A stretch of DNA of 31,300 nt from Deltaproteobacteria bacterium (GCA_016934135.1 JAFGTK010000165.1:1-31300), one strand, 5' to 3'. Shown: positions 15,532 to 23,791, counted from the first letter of the stretch. Numbers and translations: made by a program. The notes: generated by a model from the sequence alone, not told the origin.

Positions 15532-18500
15532 ATGAATCTGATCAGAATCTTTATTAACAGGCCGGTCACCACAATCATGATGGTCTGCGTGTTCGTGGTC
15601 CTGGGAATAATCTCCTACCAGCGGATATATGTAGACCTTTTTCCCGATATAACCCTGCCCATAGTACTGGTTACCCAGGTATACGAAGGCGCAGCCCCTG
15701 AAGAAATAGAAACCCAGGTAGTCAAGAAGGTCGAGGACGCGGTATCCAATATCAGCGATATCAAGCATATAGCATCCAATGTGTATGAAAACTTTGCCCT
15801 TACCATCATCGAATTCCAATACGGTGTGGATGTAGATATCAAGGCCCTGGAGGTAAAGGACAAGGTCGAGGCCATAACCCAGGACCTGCCCGATGATGCG
15901 GACAAACCCATCATAGAGAAGTTCGACCCGTTCGGCGAACCCACCCTGAGCATTGCCCTGTTCAGCGACACCATGCCTATTCAGGATATCTACGAATATG
16001 CAGACAAGGTACTCAAGGACAAATTCTCCCAGGTCTCCGGTGTTGCTAACGTCGATGTGGTAGGCGGCAAGGAAAGGCAGATAAATGTACGTGTCGATCT
16101 GCCCAAGCTCATGAATTACCGCCTGTCTATCCTCGATGTGATCGCTGCAATCAGGAGGAAGAACCTCGATGTCCCTGCAGGCTCGATGGACAGGGGTATG
16201 TTCGAGATCGGTGTGCGGCTCAAGGGGCAGTTCGAATCCGTGGAAGAGATCCCGGATATGCACTTCCCCGTAGAAGATGTAGGCGTTATTCAACTCAAGG
16301 ATGTTGCAACCGTGGAAGACGGTTTTAAGGATATTACCTCGGTAGCACGCTACAAGGGGGAAGAGGCTGTGATCCTCAATATCTTCAAGCAGACCGACAG
16401 CAATGTGGTCAATACCGCCGATGCTGCCTACAAAAAGCTTGAAGAGGTCCGAGGCGAGCTTCCTCCGGGACTCAGTATCGAGCTCGCAAAGGACGACACA
16501 GACTTTATCAGGGACTCTATCAGTGATGCGCTGTCGAGCATCTTCCTTGGTGTGGTGCTCACCACGCTTGTACTGTTCCTGTTTCTTGGGGATATACGCA
16601 TGGCTCTTGTTGCGGCAGTGGTCATCCCCACTTCCATTGTCTCGACCTTTCTCATCATGCAGTTATTCGGGTTCACCCTGAATATCATCACCCTCATGGC
16701 CCTTGGGGTCTCTATTGGTGCGCTTGTTGCCAATGCCATTGTCATTATCGAAAATATTCATAAGCATATTCTCCAGCACGATGATCCCAAAGAAGGTGCG
16801 GCAAGGGGTACATGGGAGGTTACTGTTGCTGTCATGGCTGCAGCCGGGACCAATATCGTGGTGTTCATCCCCATTGCATTCATGAAAGGGATATTCGGGC
16901 AGGTATTCTATCCTTTCGGCATCACGGTGGTTGCTGCAACTGCATTCTCTATTCTGGCATCATTTTCTCTCACACCCATGCTTTCGTCCTTTGCCATGAG
17001 AAACGCCAAGGACGCAGAATTGGGATGGGGCTTTATCGGAAGGCACCTCATGTTCTTTTCTCATTGGATAGATACCCTCAGAAAGGAATATCTGCTGCTG
17101 CTCGACACCTGTATGAAATGGAAAAAGATGACTATCCTGTTTACCCTTGTGGTGCTTGCCGGCTCCATGTATTTCATGAAGTATGTAGGCGGTGAACCGT
17201 TTCCTTCTTCAGACAGCTCGGACCTCAGCATTGTCGCGGAATTGCCCCAGGACACCTCCATTGCTGCAAGCTCTCAGGTGCTCTCCCGGATAGATGCGAT
17301 CGTATCGAAGATCCCCGAACTCAAGGACTATACCTCGACTATCGGAGGGAAGAACAAGGGCATTTATGATCTCAAGGCCCATATACGGCTGGTCGATGCA
17401 ACCATGCGCTCAAGAAGCGACAAACAGGTGGCGGACAGTCTTATTGAAGAACTCTGTACAATACCAGATCTTGAATTCAGCGTAACAGCCGGCAGATCCC
17501 ACGGAAATGAGGGGGATATGGATATCGAGCTTTACGGTCCTGAGTATTCCGAGCTTGTGAATCTCTCCGAACAGGTCAAACAGATAATGTACGATACCGG
17601 AAACTATCAGAGCATCATCAGTTCTTACAAAAACCCGAGAAAAGAGATGCGGTTTGTCTCGGACAAGTTTAAGGCGAGCGTGTATGGCGGGAACAATGCT
17701 GTGCTCGGTTCTGTTCTGCGTGCATCTATCGATGGGGATGATTCGTCGGTGCTTCGCGACAGGGGGGAGGAATATGACATTCATGTCTCACTGGATGAGC
17801 AGTATACCGATTCCATCAACATGCTTGGAGCAATCCTTGTGCCCCTTACCAAGGACGATATACTCAATCCCATCAACAAGGTGGGCACGTTCATACCTTC
17901 AAGGGCAGAGGCGAATATCGAGAGAAAGGACAAGCAGAGGAAGATAACGCTTACCAGCTACTTCAGCAGGCTTTCCCTGACCGAGAACATGGCTATCCTG
18001 CAGGACAAGTTCGATAAGCTTGATCTTAAACAAGGATACAAGATCGTATTTGCTGGAGACGTGGAGATCAACAAAGAGGCGAATGAGGCTACATCCCAGG
18101 CATTTCTCATTGCCTCTGTTCTCACCTTCATGCTGCTGGCAGCCATCCTCAACTCAATCATGCACCCGTTTACCATTCTTCTGAGTATTCCTCTGGGCCT
18201 TGCCGGGGTATTATACTCACTGTTCTTTTCCGGCATTACCATGAACATGATGGCCATGATGTCCATTGTAATGCTTGTCGGTATCGTGGTCAACGGGGCA
18301 ATCCTTATCATAGACGATGCCATGACCTCCATCAAGGAAGGTCATGAACCCGTTTCTGCTATCAAGGAGGCCTGTTCCGAGAAATTCAGACCGATCCTCA
18401 TGACCAATATAGCCATTATCTGTGGTCTCCTGCCGCAGGCTCTCGGCGGTTCCGGAGCGAGCTTCAGGGTGGCACTGGCGGTCCCGACCATCGGCGGCAT

Positions 18501-18612
18501 TATTGTTTCGACACTTTTCACCATGATATTCATTCCGGTCATCTTCTATTATATGGAGAGGCTCAGGAAGGCTACGATGATAATAAAACGGTTTTCAAAA
18601 GGGAAGGAATAA
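15532..18612 (+). CDS. RND-family permease, missing the TM4 Asp pair
   Basis: This 1026-residue protein has the AcrB-type layout: TM1 (about 12-28), a large periplasmic loop, TM2-6 (about 336-487), TM7 near 530-547, a second loop, and TM8-12 from about 865. The family drives drug, lipid or other solute export with proton motive force. In AcrB an Asp-Asp pair in TM4 and a Lys in TM10 form the proton relay. Here the TM4 segment reads GALVANAIVIIEN, with A400-N401 in place of the Asp pair. The TM10 segment reads GIVVNGAILIIDD, with N921-G922 in place of Lys-Asn. The rest of the topology is intact and there is no frameshift, so it looks like a functional but divergent subfamily. It is co-transcribed with the adaptor. 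Confidence 0.93.
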   Translation: MNLIRIFINRPVTTIMMVCVFVVLGIISYQRIYVDLFPDITLPIVLVTQVYEGAAPEEIETQVVKKVEDAVSNISDIKHIASNVYENFALTIIEFQYGVDVDIKALEVKDKVEAITQDLPDDADKPIIEKFDPFGEPTLSIALFSDTMPIQDIYEYADKVLKDKFSQVSGVANVDVVGGKERQINVRVDLPKLMNYRLSILDVIAAIRRKNLDVPAGSMDRGMFEIGVRLKGQFESVEEIPDMHFPVEDVGVIQLKDVATVEDGFKDITSVARYKGEEAVILNIFKQTDSNVVNTADAAYKKLEEVRGELPPGLSIELAKDDTDFIRDSISDALSSIFLGVVLTTLVLFLFLGDIRMALVAAVVIPTSIVSTFLIMQLFGFTLNIITLMALGVSIGALVANAIVIIENIHKHILQHDDPKEGAARGTWEVTVAVMAAAGTNIVVFIPIAFMKGIFGQVFYPFGITVVAATAFSILASFSLTPMLSSFAMRNAKDAELGWGFIGRHLMFFSHWIDTLRKEYLLLLDTCMKWKKMTILFTLVVLAGSMYFMKYVGGEPFPSSDSSDLSIVAELPQDTSIAASSQVLSRIDAIVSKIPELKDYTSTIGGKNKGIYDLKAHIRLVDATMRSRSDKQVADSLIEELCTIPDLEFSVTAGRSHGNEGDMDIELYGPEYSELVNLSEQVKQIMYDTGNYQSIISSYKNPRKEMRFVSDKFKASVYGGNNAVLGSVLRASIDGDDSSVLRDRGEEYDIHVSLDEQYTDSINMLGAILVPLTKDDILNPINKVGTFIPSRAEANIERKDKQRKITLTSYFSRLSLTENMAILQDKFDKLDLKQGYKIVFAGDVEINKEANEATSQAFLIASVLTFMLLAAILNSIMHPFTILLSIPLGLAGVLYSLFFSGITMNMMAMMSIVMLVGIVVNGAILIIDDAMTSIKEGHEPVSAIKEACSEKFRPILMTNIAIICGLLPQALGGSGASFRVALAVPTIGGIIVSTLFTMIFIPVIFYYMERLRKATMIIKRFSKGKE

Positions 18613-18664
18613 GGGCCTTTTCTGTCAGGATTCACAAACAATGATCCTGACCCGAGGGATGGAC

Positions 18665-20107
18665 ATGTCACTGAAGTTTCCCGTAAGAAAGACAAAGATC
18701 GTATGTACCATCGGCCCTGCCAGCAGGAACAAGGCAACACTTTCAAAGATGATTGTCTCGGGCATGAATGTGGCCCGGCTCAATTTCAGCCATGGTGATC
18801 TTGCCGAGCACGAGCAGGATATCCGAAGAATAAAAGATCTGTCAGCCTCTTTAGGGATACCTGTTTCAATCCTTGCAGACCTGCCCGGCCCCAAGATCAG
18901 GATCGGCAAGCTTGAGGGCGGGTCATGTATTCTGGAGAAAGGCAAAACAGTCGTCCTTACCCCTCATGACCAAACCGGTTCATCCTCTCTCATCCCGGTA
19001 GCCTTTGCAGGGTTTATGGAAAGTATGGACAAGGGAAGCAGGGTGTTTCTCAATGACGGGTTCATTCAGCTGAAGGTGCTCCGTAAAACCGTGGATGAGG
19101 CCATATGCCGGGTGATCATAGGGGGGAAGCTGCTCTCTCACAAGGGGATGAATCTCCCGGATGCAAGGCTTAACATAAACCCGGTGACAGATAAGGACCT
19201 TGAGTTCGTCAGGTTCGGTCTTGCATCCGGGGTCGATATGTTCAGTGTGTCATTTGTGAAAAGCCCTGATGATATTATTAAGGTAAAACGCTTTGCCGAG
19301 CTCCACGGAAAAGAGGCCTTTGTCGTGGCAAAGATAGAACGCAAGGAGGCCCTGGAAAGGATAGATGCAATCCTTGGTGCAGCCGATGCACTCATGATTG
19401 CAAGGGGTGATCTCGGGGTGGAGATCCCCATAGAGAAGGTTCCCATCACACAGAAACAGCTCACTCTAAAGGCAAACTATCATGCAAAGCCGGTCATCAC
19501 GGCAACCCAGATGCTGGAGTCCATGACTGCAAACACAAGGCCTACAAGGGCAGAGGTAACCGATGTAGCCAATGCTATACTCGACGGCACCGATGCGGTT
19601 ATGCTTTCCGAGGAAACAGCCATCGGGAGTTATCCGGTAGAGGCTGTACGGATGCTTGTGAAGATCTCAAAGGAAACCGAGAAACACAAGGGGTCGGTTC
19701 CTTCCGGGATGAGTATTCCAAATGCAATCAGGCGCTCGCTTGAACGAATCGGGGTTTCGATAGAGGATGCGCTGTCCCTGGATGTGGCAAACACTTTAAA
19801 CACACTGAAGATCCGCTGTGTTCTTGTTCCAACGCTGACCGGGTCAACAGCAAGAAGGATATCCCGGTTCAAGGGCGGAACATGGATAATTGCCCTGTGT
19901 CTGGATGACGCAGTGTTAAAGTCCTTGAACCTGTCATACGGAGTGCTGCCGGTTATGACAGACCCTGATTGTTCTGAAGAACAGATGATTGGGTATCTGA
20001 GAGAGCAGAACCTGGTAAAACCGAACGATTCGCTGCTTATGGTGAGTGCCATGCCTTTCGGCGGGATAGGCAGGGAAAACTCTCTGAAGATAATAAAGCT
20101 GAACTGA
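18665..20107 (+). CDS. pyk: Pyruvate kinase
   Basis: This enzyme of about 480 residues converts phosphoenolpyruvate and ADP to pyruvate and ATP; pyruvate is also the substrate of IlvB upstream. The N-terminus RKTKIVCTIGPAS and the NFSHGD motif are typical. The catalytic core shows VAKIERKEAL and MIARGDLGVEIP (244-255), and ITATQMLESM follows. A regulatory C-terminal domain completes it. Start choice: ATG 18665 has GAGGG 6 bases upstream and gives the usual short N-terminus. ATG 18641, with AGGA 10 bases upstream, would add eight residues and is possible. It begins about 50 bases after the RND permease with no visible terminator between them. The length is normal, with no extra PEP-utiliser domain. 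Confidence 0.95.
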   Translation: MSLKFPVRKTKIVCTIGPASRNKATLSKMIVSGMNVARLNFSHGDLAEHEQDIRRIKDLSASLGIPVSILADLPGPKIRIGKLEGGSCILEKGKTVVLTPHDQTGSSSLIPVAFAGFMESMDKGSRVFLNDGFIQLKVLRKTVDEAICRVIIGGKLLSHKGMNLPDARLNINPVTDKDLEFVRFGLASGVDMFSVSFVKSPDDIIKVKRFAELHGKEAFVVAKIERKEALERIDAILGAADALMIARGDLGVEIPIEKVPITQKQLTLKANYHAKPVITATQMLESMTANTRPTRAEVTDVANAILDGTDAVMLSEETAIGSYPVEAVRMLVKISKETEKHKGSVPSGMSIPNAIRRSLERIGVSIEDALSLDVANTLNTLKIRCVLVPTLTGSTARRISRFKGGTWIIALCLDDAVLKSLNLSYGVLPVMTDPDCSEEQMIGYLREQNLVKPNDSLLMVSAMPFGGIGRENSLKIIKLN

Positions 20108-20123
20108 TCCTGGATAAAACCGG

Positions 20124-20909
20124 TTACGAATCAAAATTATACGTGATAGAGAGGAACATCAGAGATGGATCCAGTCTGGTGTCGTAATCATACTGATACA
20201 ATGCGTCATCAGTGAACGATCTGAAATGATTCACACCGACCCTGATATCTGCGCGTGATGTTTTAAGCCCGAAACATACTCCTGTACCGAGAGTGGACGG
20301 ACAATCGCCGGGCAGGGTGTAGCTGTCTGTATCGATGAATTTATATCCAAGGCCGAACTGTGTATACATGCTTGTAGTTTCATTGAGCCTTCCCATATGG
20401 AATGACGGACCTACCATCAGTGTATAGTCGTAAAGGTTGTCTCTGTTGCCGGCCGGCAGTGAAGTCCTGCTCATATGGCGGGAGAAATGGCCTGTGAATT
20501 CAAGAGCGATTCTTTTGCTGAGTGAATATGATATCTCAACGAGGGGGTGCACCCTTGACTGAAAACTTCCTGCAATACCCTCCTCGGTCTCATTTCCGGC
20601 TCTCTGCTTGAATATCGGTTCAGAAGCAGACAAGTGGACATCTATCCTCATGTCCTTGAGCAGGGTATCGGGAAAGATGGTATAGCTGTCATCTTTCAAG
20701 GCCGACAGGATGTGCAGTTTGTTCATGATAAGATTCCTGTATGAATGGCTGATCCATGTATTGTTATGTAAGCCCCCGGATTCACGGACCAGCATCACAT
20801 CAGGATTGTTCCATGCAGTTTCAGCTCTTACCGGATATATCAGAAGGATCACCAGCAATATGAAAAATGCGAAAAGAAACTGGATTCTGTAATCAAACAT
20901 GATCGCCAT
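20124..20909 (-). CDS. Predicted outer-membrane beta-barrel protein
   Basis: This 261-residue protein has an N-terminal signal peptide (about 1-29; hydrophobic FLFAFFILLVILLIYPV, then RAETA as a likely cleavage region). The mature part alternates polar and hydrophobic residues, with many aromatics and Gly: SYSLSKRIALEFTGHFS, MVGPSFHMG, YTQFGLGYKF. It ends in LSITYNFDS, close to the aromatic-terminated beta-signal recognised by the Bam complex. Small eight-strand OmpW/OmpA-like barrels have this size, but I cannot assign a family. The first ATG has GAGG eight bases upstream. The gene converges on pyk with 16 bases between stops. The function may be a porin-like or structural surface role; this is inference. 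Confidence 0.7.
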   Translation of the reverse strand: MAIMFDYRIQFLFAFFILLVILLIYPVRAETAWNNPDVMLVRESGGLHNNTWISHSYRNLIMNKLHILSALKDDSYTIFPDTLLKDMRIDVHLSASEPIFKQRAGNETEEGIAGSFQSRVHPLVEISYSLSKRIALEFTGHFSRHMSRTSLPAGNRDNLYDYTLMVGPSFHMGRLNETTSMYTQFGLGYKFIDTDSYTLPGDCPSTLGTGVCFGLKTSRADIRVGVNHFRSFTDDALYQYDYDTRLDPSLMFLSITYNFDS

Positions 20910-21318
20910 TCGATATGCCTCGCGGTTTTATCAGAGCAATGAATGGGCCAAGGAAAAACATAATGAAAAACAATAGGTTATTACCGAAATACTATTGCGA
21001 GTATTACAGGAATGTGACTGAAGATACATTCATTGTAATCACGGTTACAAAAGAAAAGATCCTGAATAAATGCGGCTGTTTAAGGCTGATAAATGATTTC
21101 ATGTCATAGATGTACAATGTAAAAGGAACAATATGTGTATTTTTATATGGAATATGATCTTGCGGTAACATAGTATGCATCTTATAGTTATGAAAGCTGA
21201 ATCCGAAATAACGAAGGTATATGGTGTATGTCTTTTAAGCAATGGAGCAACAGATGCCCGGCATAGTATGCCTGTAAGGGCGAGAAGATAGAGCAAAACA
21301 TAAATCAAGGAGGGAGCA
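20910..21318. other. AT-rich intergenic region before the crotonase gene
   Basis: This 409-base region lies between divergent genes. It contains a promoter candidate for the crotonase (21160-21188) and the crotonase ribosome site AAGGAGGGAG near 21307-21316. A 64-codon frame at 20915-21109 has an internal ATG at 20963 with AAGGAA upstream. The predicted peptide shows no domain or signal, so I leave it uncalled. I see no RNA gene. Confidence 0.5.
21160..21188 (+). promoter_or_regulatory. Sigma70-like promoter for the crotonase gene
   Basis: TTGCGG (21160-21165) and TATAGT (21183-21188, five of six matches) are separated by exactly 17 bases. They lie about 130 bases before the gene start. Confidence 0.4.
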
Positions 21319-22092
21319 ATGGGGTATTCTACTATTGAGTATGAAGTGCATGAAAAGGGTATCGGTGTGTTGTCTCTTAACCGGCCGGACAAGTACAACG
21401 CAGTCAACCATGAGATGACCGAAGAGTTGTATGATTTCTGGGGTCAGCGCCAGTATGATCTCGATACGCACGTCATTATTCTAAAGGGTAACGGCGAAAA
21501 AGGGTTCTGTGCAGGGCTTGACATGACCGAGACCATGGAGCAAAGCGCCAACTTGAGTATAGACGAGTTCTACAATTTCCAGGCGCGCCTCGGCAGGCTG
21601 AATCTTGCCATGAGGCAGGTGTCTCAGCCGATTATCTGTGCTGTCCATGGTGCTGCGGCAGGACTTGGCTTCAGCTTTGCTCTTGCATCGGATCTTAGGG
21701 TAATCAGCCGGGATGCCAGATTTTCAGCGGCATATATCAATATCGGTCTTGGCGGAGCGGATATGTCGTGCAGTTATTTTCTTCCCCGGCTTATCGGTAC
21801 GGGCAGGGCCTATGAATTCATGCTTACAGGTAATTTCATGTCTGCACAGGAGGCAATGGATCTCGGCCTTGCAAGCAGGATGGTAGATAAAGACAAGGTT
21901 TTTGATACAGCACTTGAACTGGCCAGGATAATGGTCACCAAGAATCCTATGGGGCTGAAGCTCACCAAGGAAGCGATCAACATGAGCCTTCATGCCGGGG
22001 GTCTTGAGCACGCCCTTAATATGGAAGACAGAAACCAGGTGCTTCTCGTAGCCAGAGGCATGCTGGGAGAAAAGGCAAGCAAACACTTTTAG
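21319..22092 (+). CDS. Enoyl-CoA hydratase/isomerase (crotonase) family protein
   Basis: This 257-residue crotonase-fold protein acts on acyl-CoA thioesters. The oxyanion-hole segments are clear: GFCAGLDMTE (about 62-71) and VHGAAAGLGFSFALASDLR (109-127). The two glutamates used by classical hydratases are absent. Ser119 stands where Glu144 of the rat enzyme lies, and Tyr139 where Glu164 lies. An Asp at 148 (GGAD) in the next loop may be catalytic, as acidic residues shift position in other crotonases. Hydration of enoyl-CoA is therefore doubtful; isomerase, hydrolase or another acyl-CoA reaction is possible. A very strong ribosome site (AAGGAGGGAG) precedes the ATG. It appears monocistronic, with its own promoter candidate and a stable hairpin downstream. 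Confidence 0.88.
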   Translation: MGYSTIEYEVHEKGIGVLSLNRPDKYNAVNHEMTEELYDFWGQRQYDLDTHVIILKGNGEKGFCAGLDMTETMEQSANLSIDEFYNFQARLGRLNLAMRQVSQPIICAVHGAAAGLGFSFALASDLRVISRDARFSAAYINIGLGGADMSCSYFLPRLIGTGRAYEFMLTGNFMSAQEAMDLGLASRMVDKDKVFDTALELARIMVTKNPMGLKLTKEAINMSLHAGGLEHALNMEDRNQVLLVARGMLGEKASKHF

Positions 22093-22111
22093 GCATCCTG
22101 ATAAATAAAAG

Positions 22112-22156
22112 GGGCTTTCAGGGTGGAGGCAGCCCCTGCCTTTACCCTGAAAGCTC
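22112..22156. terminator. Long stable hairpin after the crotonase gene
   Basis: Left arm GCTTTCAGGGTGGAGGCAG (22114-22132) pairs with right arm CTGCCTTTACCCTGAAAGC (22136-22154 or so) with two G-U pairs and a tiny loop; flanking bases extend it to 22112 and 22156. No T-run follows on the plus strand. On the minus strand CCCCTTTTATTTAT follows the hairpin, so it resembles an intrinsic terminator in that direction. It probably ends or protects the crotonase transcript. Confidence 0.6.
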
Positions 22157-22269
22157 AGAGAACCTTATTGAAAGACGCTTTACAAACTCAAAAAACGCAG
22201 CCTGCCGGCAGAGCGATATACAAAAGAAGAGCCTGTACAGGAAAATATGAAAAAAACAGTTGCCGGAGA

Positions 22270-22297
22270 TTGCATTAGGCCTCTATCCCATTATTAA
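22270..22297 (+). promoter_or_regulatory. Weak promoter candidate for the 57-residue protein gene
   Basis: TTGCAT (22270-22275) and TATTAA (22292-22297) with a 16-base spacer, in a very AT-rich stretch. Transcription from here would place the hairpin at 22311 close to the 5' end. Confidence 0.3.
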
Positions 22298-22310
22298 TAT
22301 TATATATTGG

Positions 22311-22337
22311 ACAGTGAAGGATCACTGTAAAGGAGGC
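22311..22337 (+). promoter_or_regulatory. CsrA/RsmA-like leader hairpin adjoining the ribosome site
   Basis: ACAGTGA-AGGA-TCACTGT (22311-22328) is a perfect 7-base-pair stem with an AGGA loop. Two bases later comes the ribosome-binding site AGGAGG (22331-22336), which provides a second GGA. A GGA in a hairpin loop plus a GGA in the Shine-Dalgarno region is the usual layout of messages repressed by CsrA/RsmA. The assignment is inference; no csrA gene is in the window. Confidence 0.45.
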
Positions 22338-22340
22338 CAT

Positions 22341-22514
22341 ATGGTACAGCTTAACCTTTCGCCCGAAGAGCAGGAGGCTCTTATTGAGGTATTGACTGAC
22401 TGTATCTCGGATCTCCGTATGGAGATAGCCGACACTGACAAACAAGACTTCAGAGAAGAGATCAAGGTGAGAAAAGAACTCCTGAAAAAGGTTGTGGATG
22501 CACTGGAGCAGTGA
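22341..22514 (+). CDS. Small conserved helical protein, 57 residues
   Basis: This 57-residue acidic protein reads as two helices. The first (about 6-29) is SPEEQEALIEVLTDCISDLRM, then comes EIADTDKQDFREE, and the second is IKVRKELLKKVVDALEQ. The central ADTDKQDFRE pattern looks like one I associate with short conserved hypothetical proteins of Deltaproteobacteria and relatives, from memory. No function is known to me. ATG 22341 is chosen because AAAGGAGG lies 4-5 bases upstream; an upstream extension would run through the leader hairpin. No transmembrane or signal segment is seen, so it is probably cytoplasmic and possibly dimeric. Its leader suggests post-transcriptional control. Confidence 0.75.
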   Translation: MVQLNLSPEEQEALIEVLTDCISDLRMEIADTDKQDFREEIKVRKELLKKVVDALEQ

Positions 22515-22873
22515 TCTGATAAAAGCGAGGTGCAGGAAGGTTTTTCAGGCGATTTTCCTCGCTGTGGGTTTGCTGTCCTTGTCTCTCATCAGGCGTGGTT
22601 GAGAATTGCAATATCAGATTATTGCCGGCAGGGTTATCCTGGAGAGGTTTTTTGCAGTACTGGCTCTTCCCGGAAGGGATAGTGCCTGTGCATAGTGTTT
22701 GAGATGATTCTGTACCCTGTCCGGGTATGGCTCCATCCTTTTCATCAGACCCGACGAAAAATATCTTGATCCTGATCCTGGTTTTACAGGTATTGATGTA
22801 TTATTATCTGGTTTTTTGTATGCTTGATGAGTATAAGGATTTTTTACTGAATATACACAATGGAGGGGTTGCC
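22515..22873. other. Intergenic region before the receiver gene
   Basis: This 359-base region has one long-loop inverted repeat (AGCGAGG near 22523 and CCTCGCT near 22558) without a T-run. The receiver's reading frame stays open upstream to an ATG at 22727. That ATG has no ribosome site but would add a hydrophobic segment (NILILILVLQVLMYYYLVF). I see no RNA gene and no confident promoter. Confidence 0.5.
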
Positions 22874-23323
22874 GTGTCTGATGGATTGGACATTGTCATT
22901 ATCGATGACGAAGAGAATGTCTGCGAAGTGTTAGCGGAACAGATCAAGGATTACTACACCTGGGGAGAAATAATAACCTTTACCGATGTTGACAAGGCGA
23001 TTACCTACTGTCTGGGCCGCGACAACGGTATAATGATATTTATTCTCGATGTCTTTGTGGGGAATAACAACGGGTTCTATTTCCTGGATGCCATAGCTGA
23101 AAAATATCAGGCTGCTTATCAGGACACCATAATGATTACAGGAAAGGCAGATGATGATGTTGTGGACATGTGCGTGGCTACGGGTGTGAACCATCTCCTT
23201 GAAAAGCCGGTCCGTCCGTATGCATTACAGCTGGCTGTACGGGGCATTATCGCGAAGTACTTGAAATTTGCAAAGAGACTCCTTCAGGACCCTGATTTTG
23301 CTGAGAGCGTTGAAAAGATATGA
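22874..23323 (+). CDS. Stand-alone response-regulator receiver protein
   Basis: This 149-residue protein is essentially a single CheY-like receiver domain. The acidic pocket is D11-D12, the phosphoacceptor is D59 (FILDVFVG), the switch Thr is T89 (MITGKAD) and the conserved Lys is K111 (LEKPVRP). Helical residues after 125 form a short tail with no output domain. Such proteins act through protein contacts, for example on a kinase, phosphatase or motor. GTG 22874 is chosen as start because GGAGGGG lies 5 bases upstream. An alternative long form from 22727 would have a membrane segment but lacks a ribosome site. No histidine kinase is adjacent. The next gene is a PilZ protein on the opposite strand, so a link to c-di-GMP signalling is possible. 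Confidence 0.85.
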   Translation: MSDGLDIVIIDDEENVCEVLAEQIKDYYTWGEIITFTDVDKAITYCLGRDNGIMIFILDVFVGNNNGFYFLDAIAEKYQAAYQDTIMITGKADDDVVDMCVATGVNHLLEKPVRPYALQLAVRGIIAKYLKFAKRLLQDPDFAESVEKI

Positions 23324-23339
23324 GATCCGGGATTGAGAT

Positions 23340-23732
23340 TTACGTAACCTCCTGTGCATTGCACAGTTCCTGCCAGAGATCGTAATCAGACACCTTGGTT
23401 ATGATAATCGCCATTTCCTGAGCATTGGAGTCAAACCGGATGACCTCTCCCCAGAGGGTGAGGTGCGGATTGTTGAGGCTGACCACGATCTGTCTGCCGA
23501 CAACTGTATGGGCCTTTTCCGGGGTAAATCTTTTTCCCCTGTCCCTGGGCAGCTTTGGCAGCTGGAGGCAAAAACCTCCCCAGCTTATATCTTTTGTCTC
23601 GGCAATGATTTTCAGGGTTTCATCTTTAATGCCCGGGCTCAGGGCACTCATGGTTGAGTCATCAATACGGATGTTGATCATGGCCTTGATCTTTTTGGTC
23701 TTTCTGGGATATTCCCGTTTAATGGAGTCCAT
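23340..23732 (-). CDS. PilZ-domain protein A
   Basis: This 130-residue protein has the c-di-GMP-binding signature of PilZ domains: R6-EYP-R10 (RxxxR) and D48-I-S50-W-G-G53 (DxSxxG), followed by a beta-barrel region. Its second half aligns closely with the plus-strand protein at 27029. Both have TKDIS-GG, FTP, VGR, WGEVIR, KVSD and LW-ELC in the same order. The C-terminal Trp and Cys are thus shared. The ATG at 23732 has AGGA 7 bases upstream and a very good promoter immediately before it. It converges on the receiver gene with 16 bases between stops. The role is probably a c-di-GMP effector; the output is unknown. Confidence 0.82.
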   Translation of the reverse strand: MDSIKREYPRKTKKIKAMINIRIDDSTMSALSPGIKDETLKIIAETKDISWGGFCLQLPKLPRDRGKRFTPEKAHTVVGRQIVVSLNNPHLTLWGEVIRFDSNAQEMAIIITKVSDYDLWQELCNAQEVT

Positions 23733-23763
23733 TCATTCATCCTGTGTTTATGAGATTTTTCTT

Positions 23764-23791
23764 ATTATACCAATTATTGAGGAATTATCAA
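23764..23791 (-). promoter_or_regulatory. Strong sigma70 promoter for PilZ protein A
   Basis: Read on the minus strand, TTGATA (23791-23786) and a perfect TATAAT (23769-23764) are 16 bases apart. This would give a leader of about 25 bases before the start codon at 23732. It is the best promoter match in the window. Confidence 0.65.

Noticed and set aside
18613..18664. Terminator or strong promoter between the RND permease and pyk
   Set aside because: No hairpin with a T-run and no convincing -35/-10 pair was seen in this short gap.
20915..21109. 64-codon open frame, or 48 codons from ATG 20963
   Set aside because: Only a weak AAGGAA upstream, no domain or signal, and the region is AT-rich intergenic. 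Kept as a remark in the intergenic entry.
22523..22564. AGCGAGG/CCTCGCT inverted repeat as a terminator of the 57-residue protein gene
   Set aside because: The loop is over 25 bases and no T-run follows, so a terminator is not supported.
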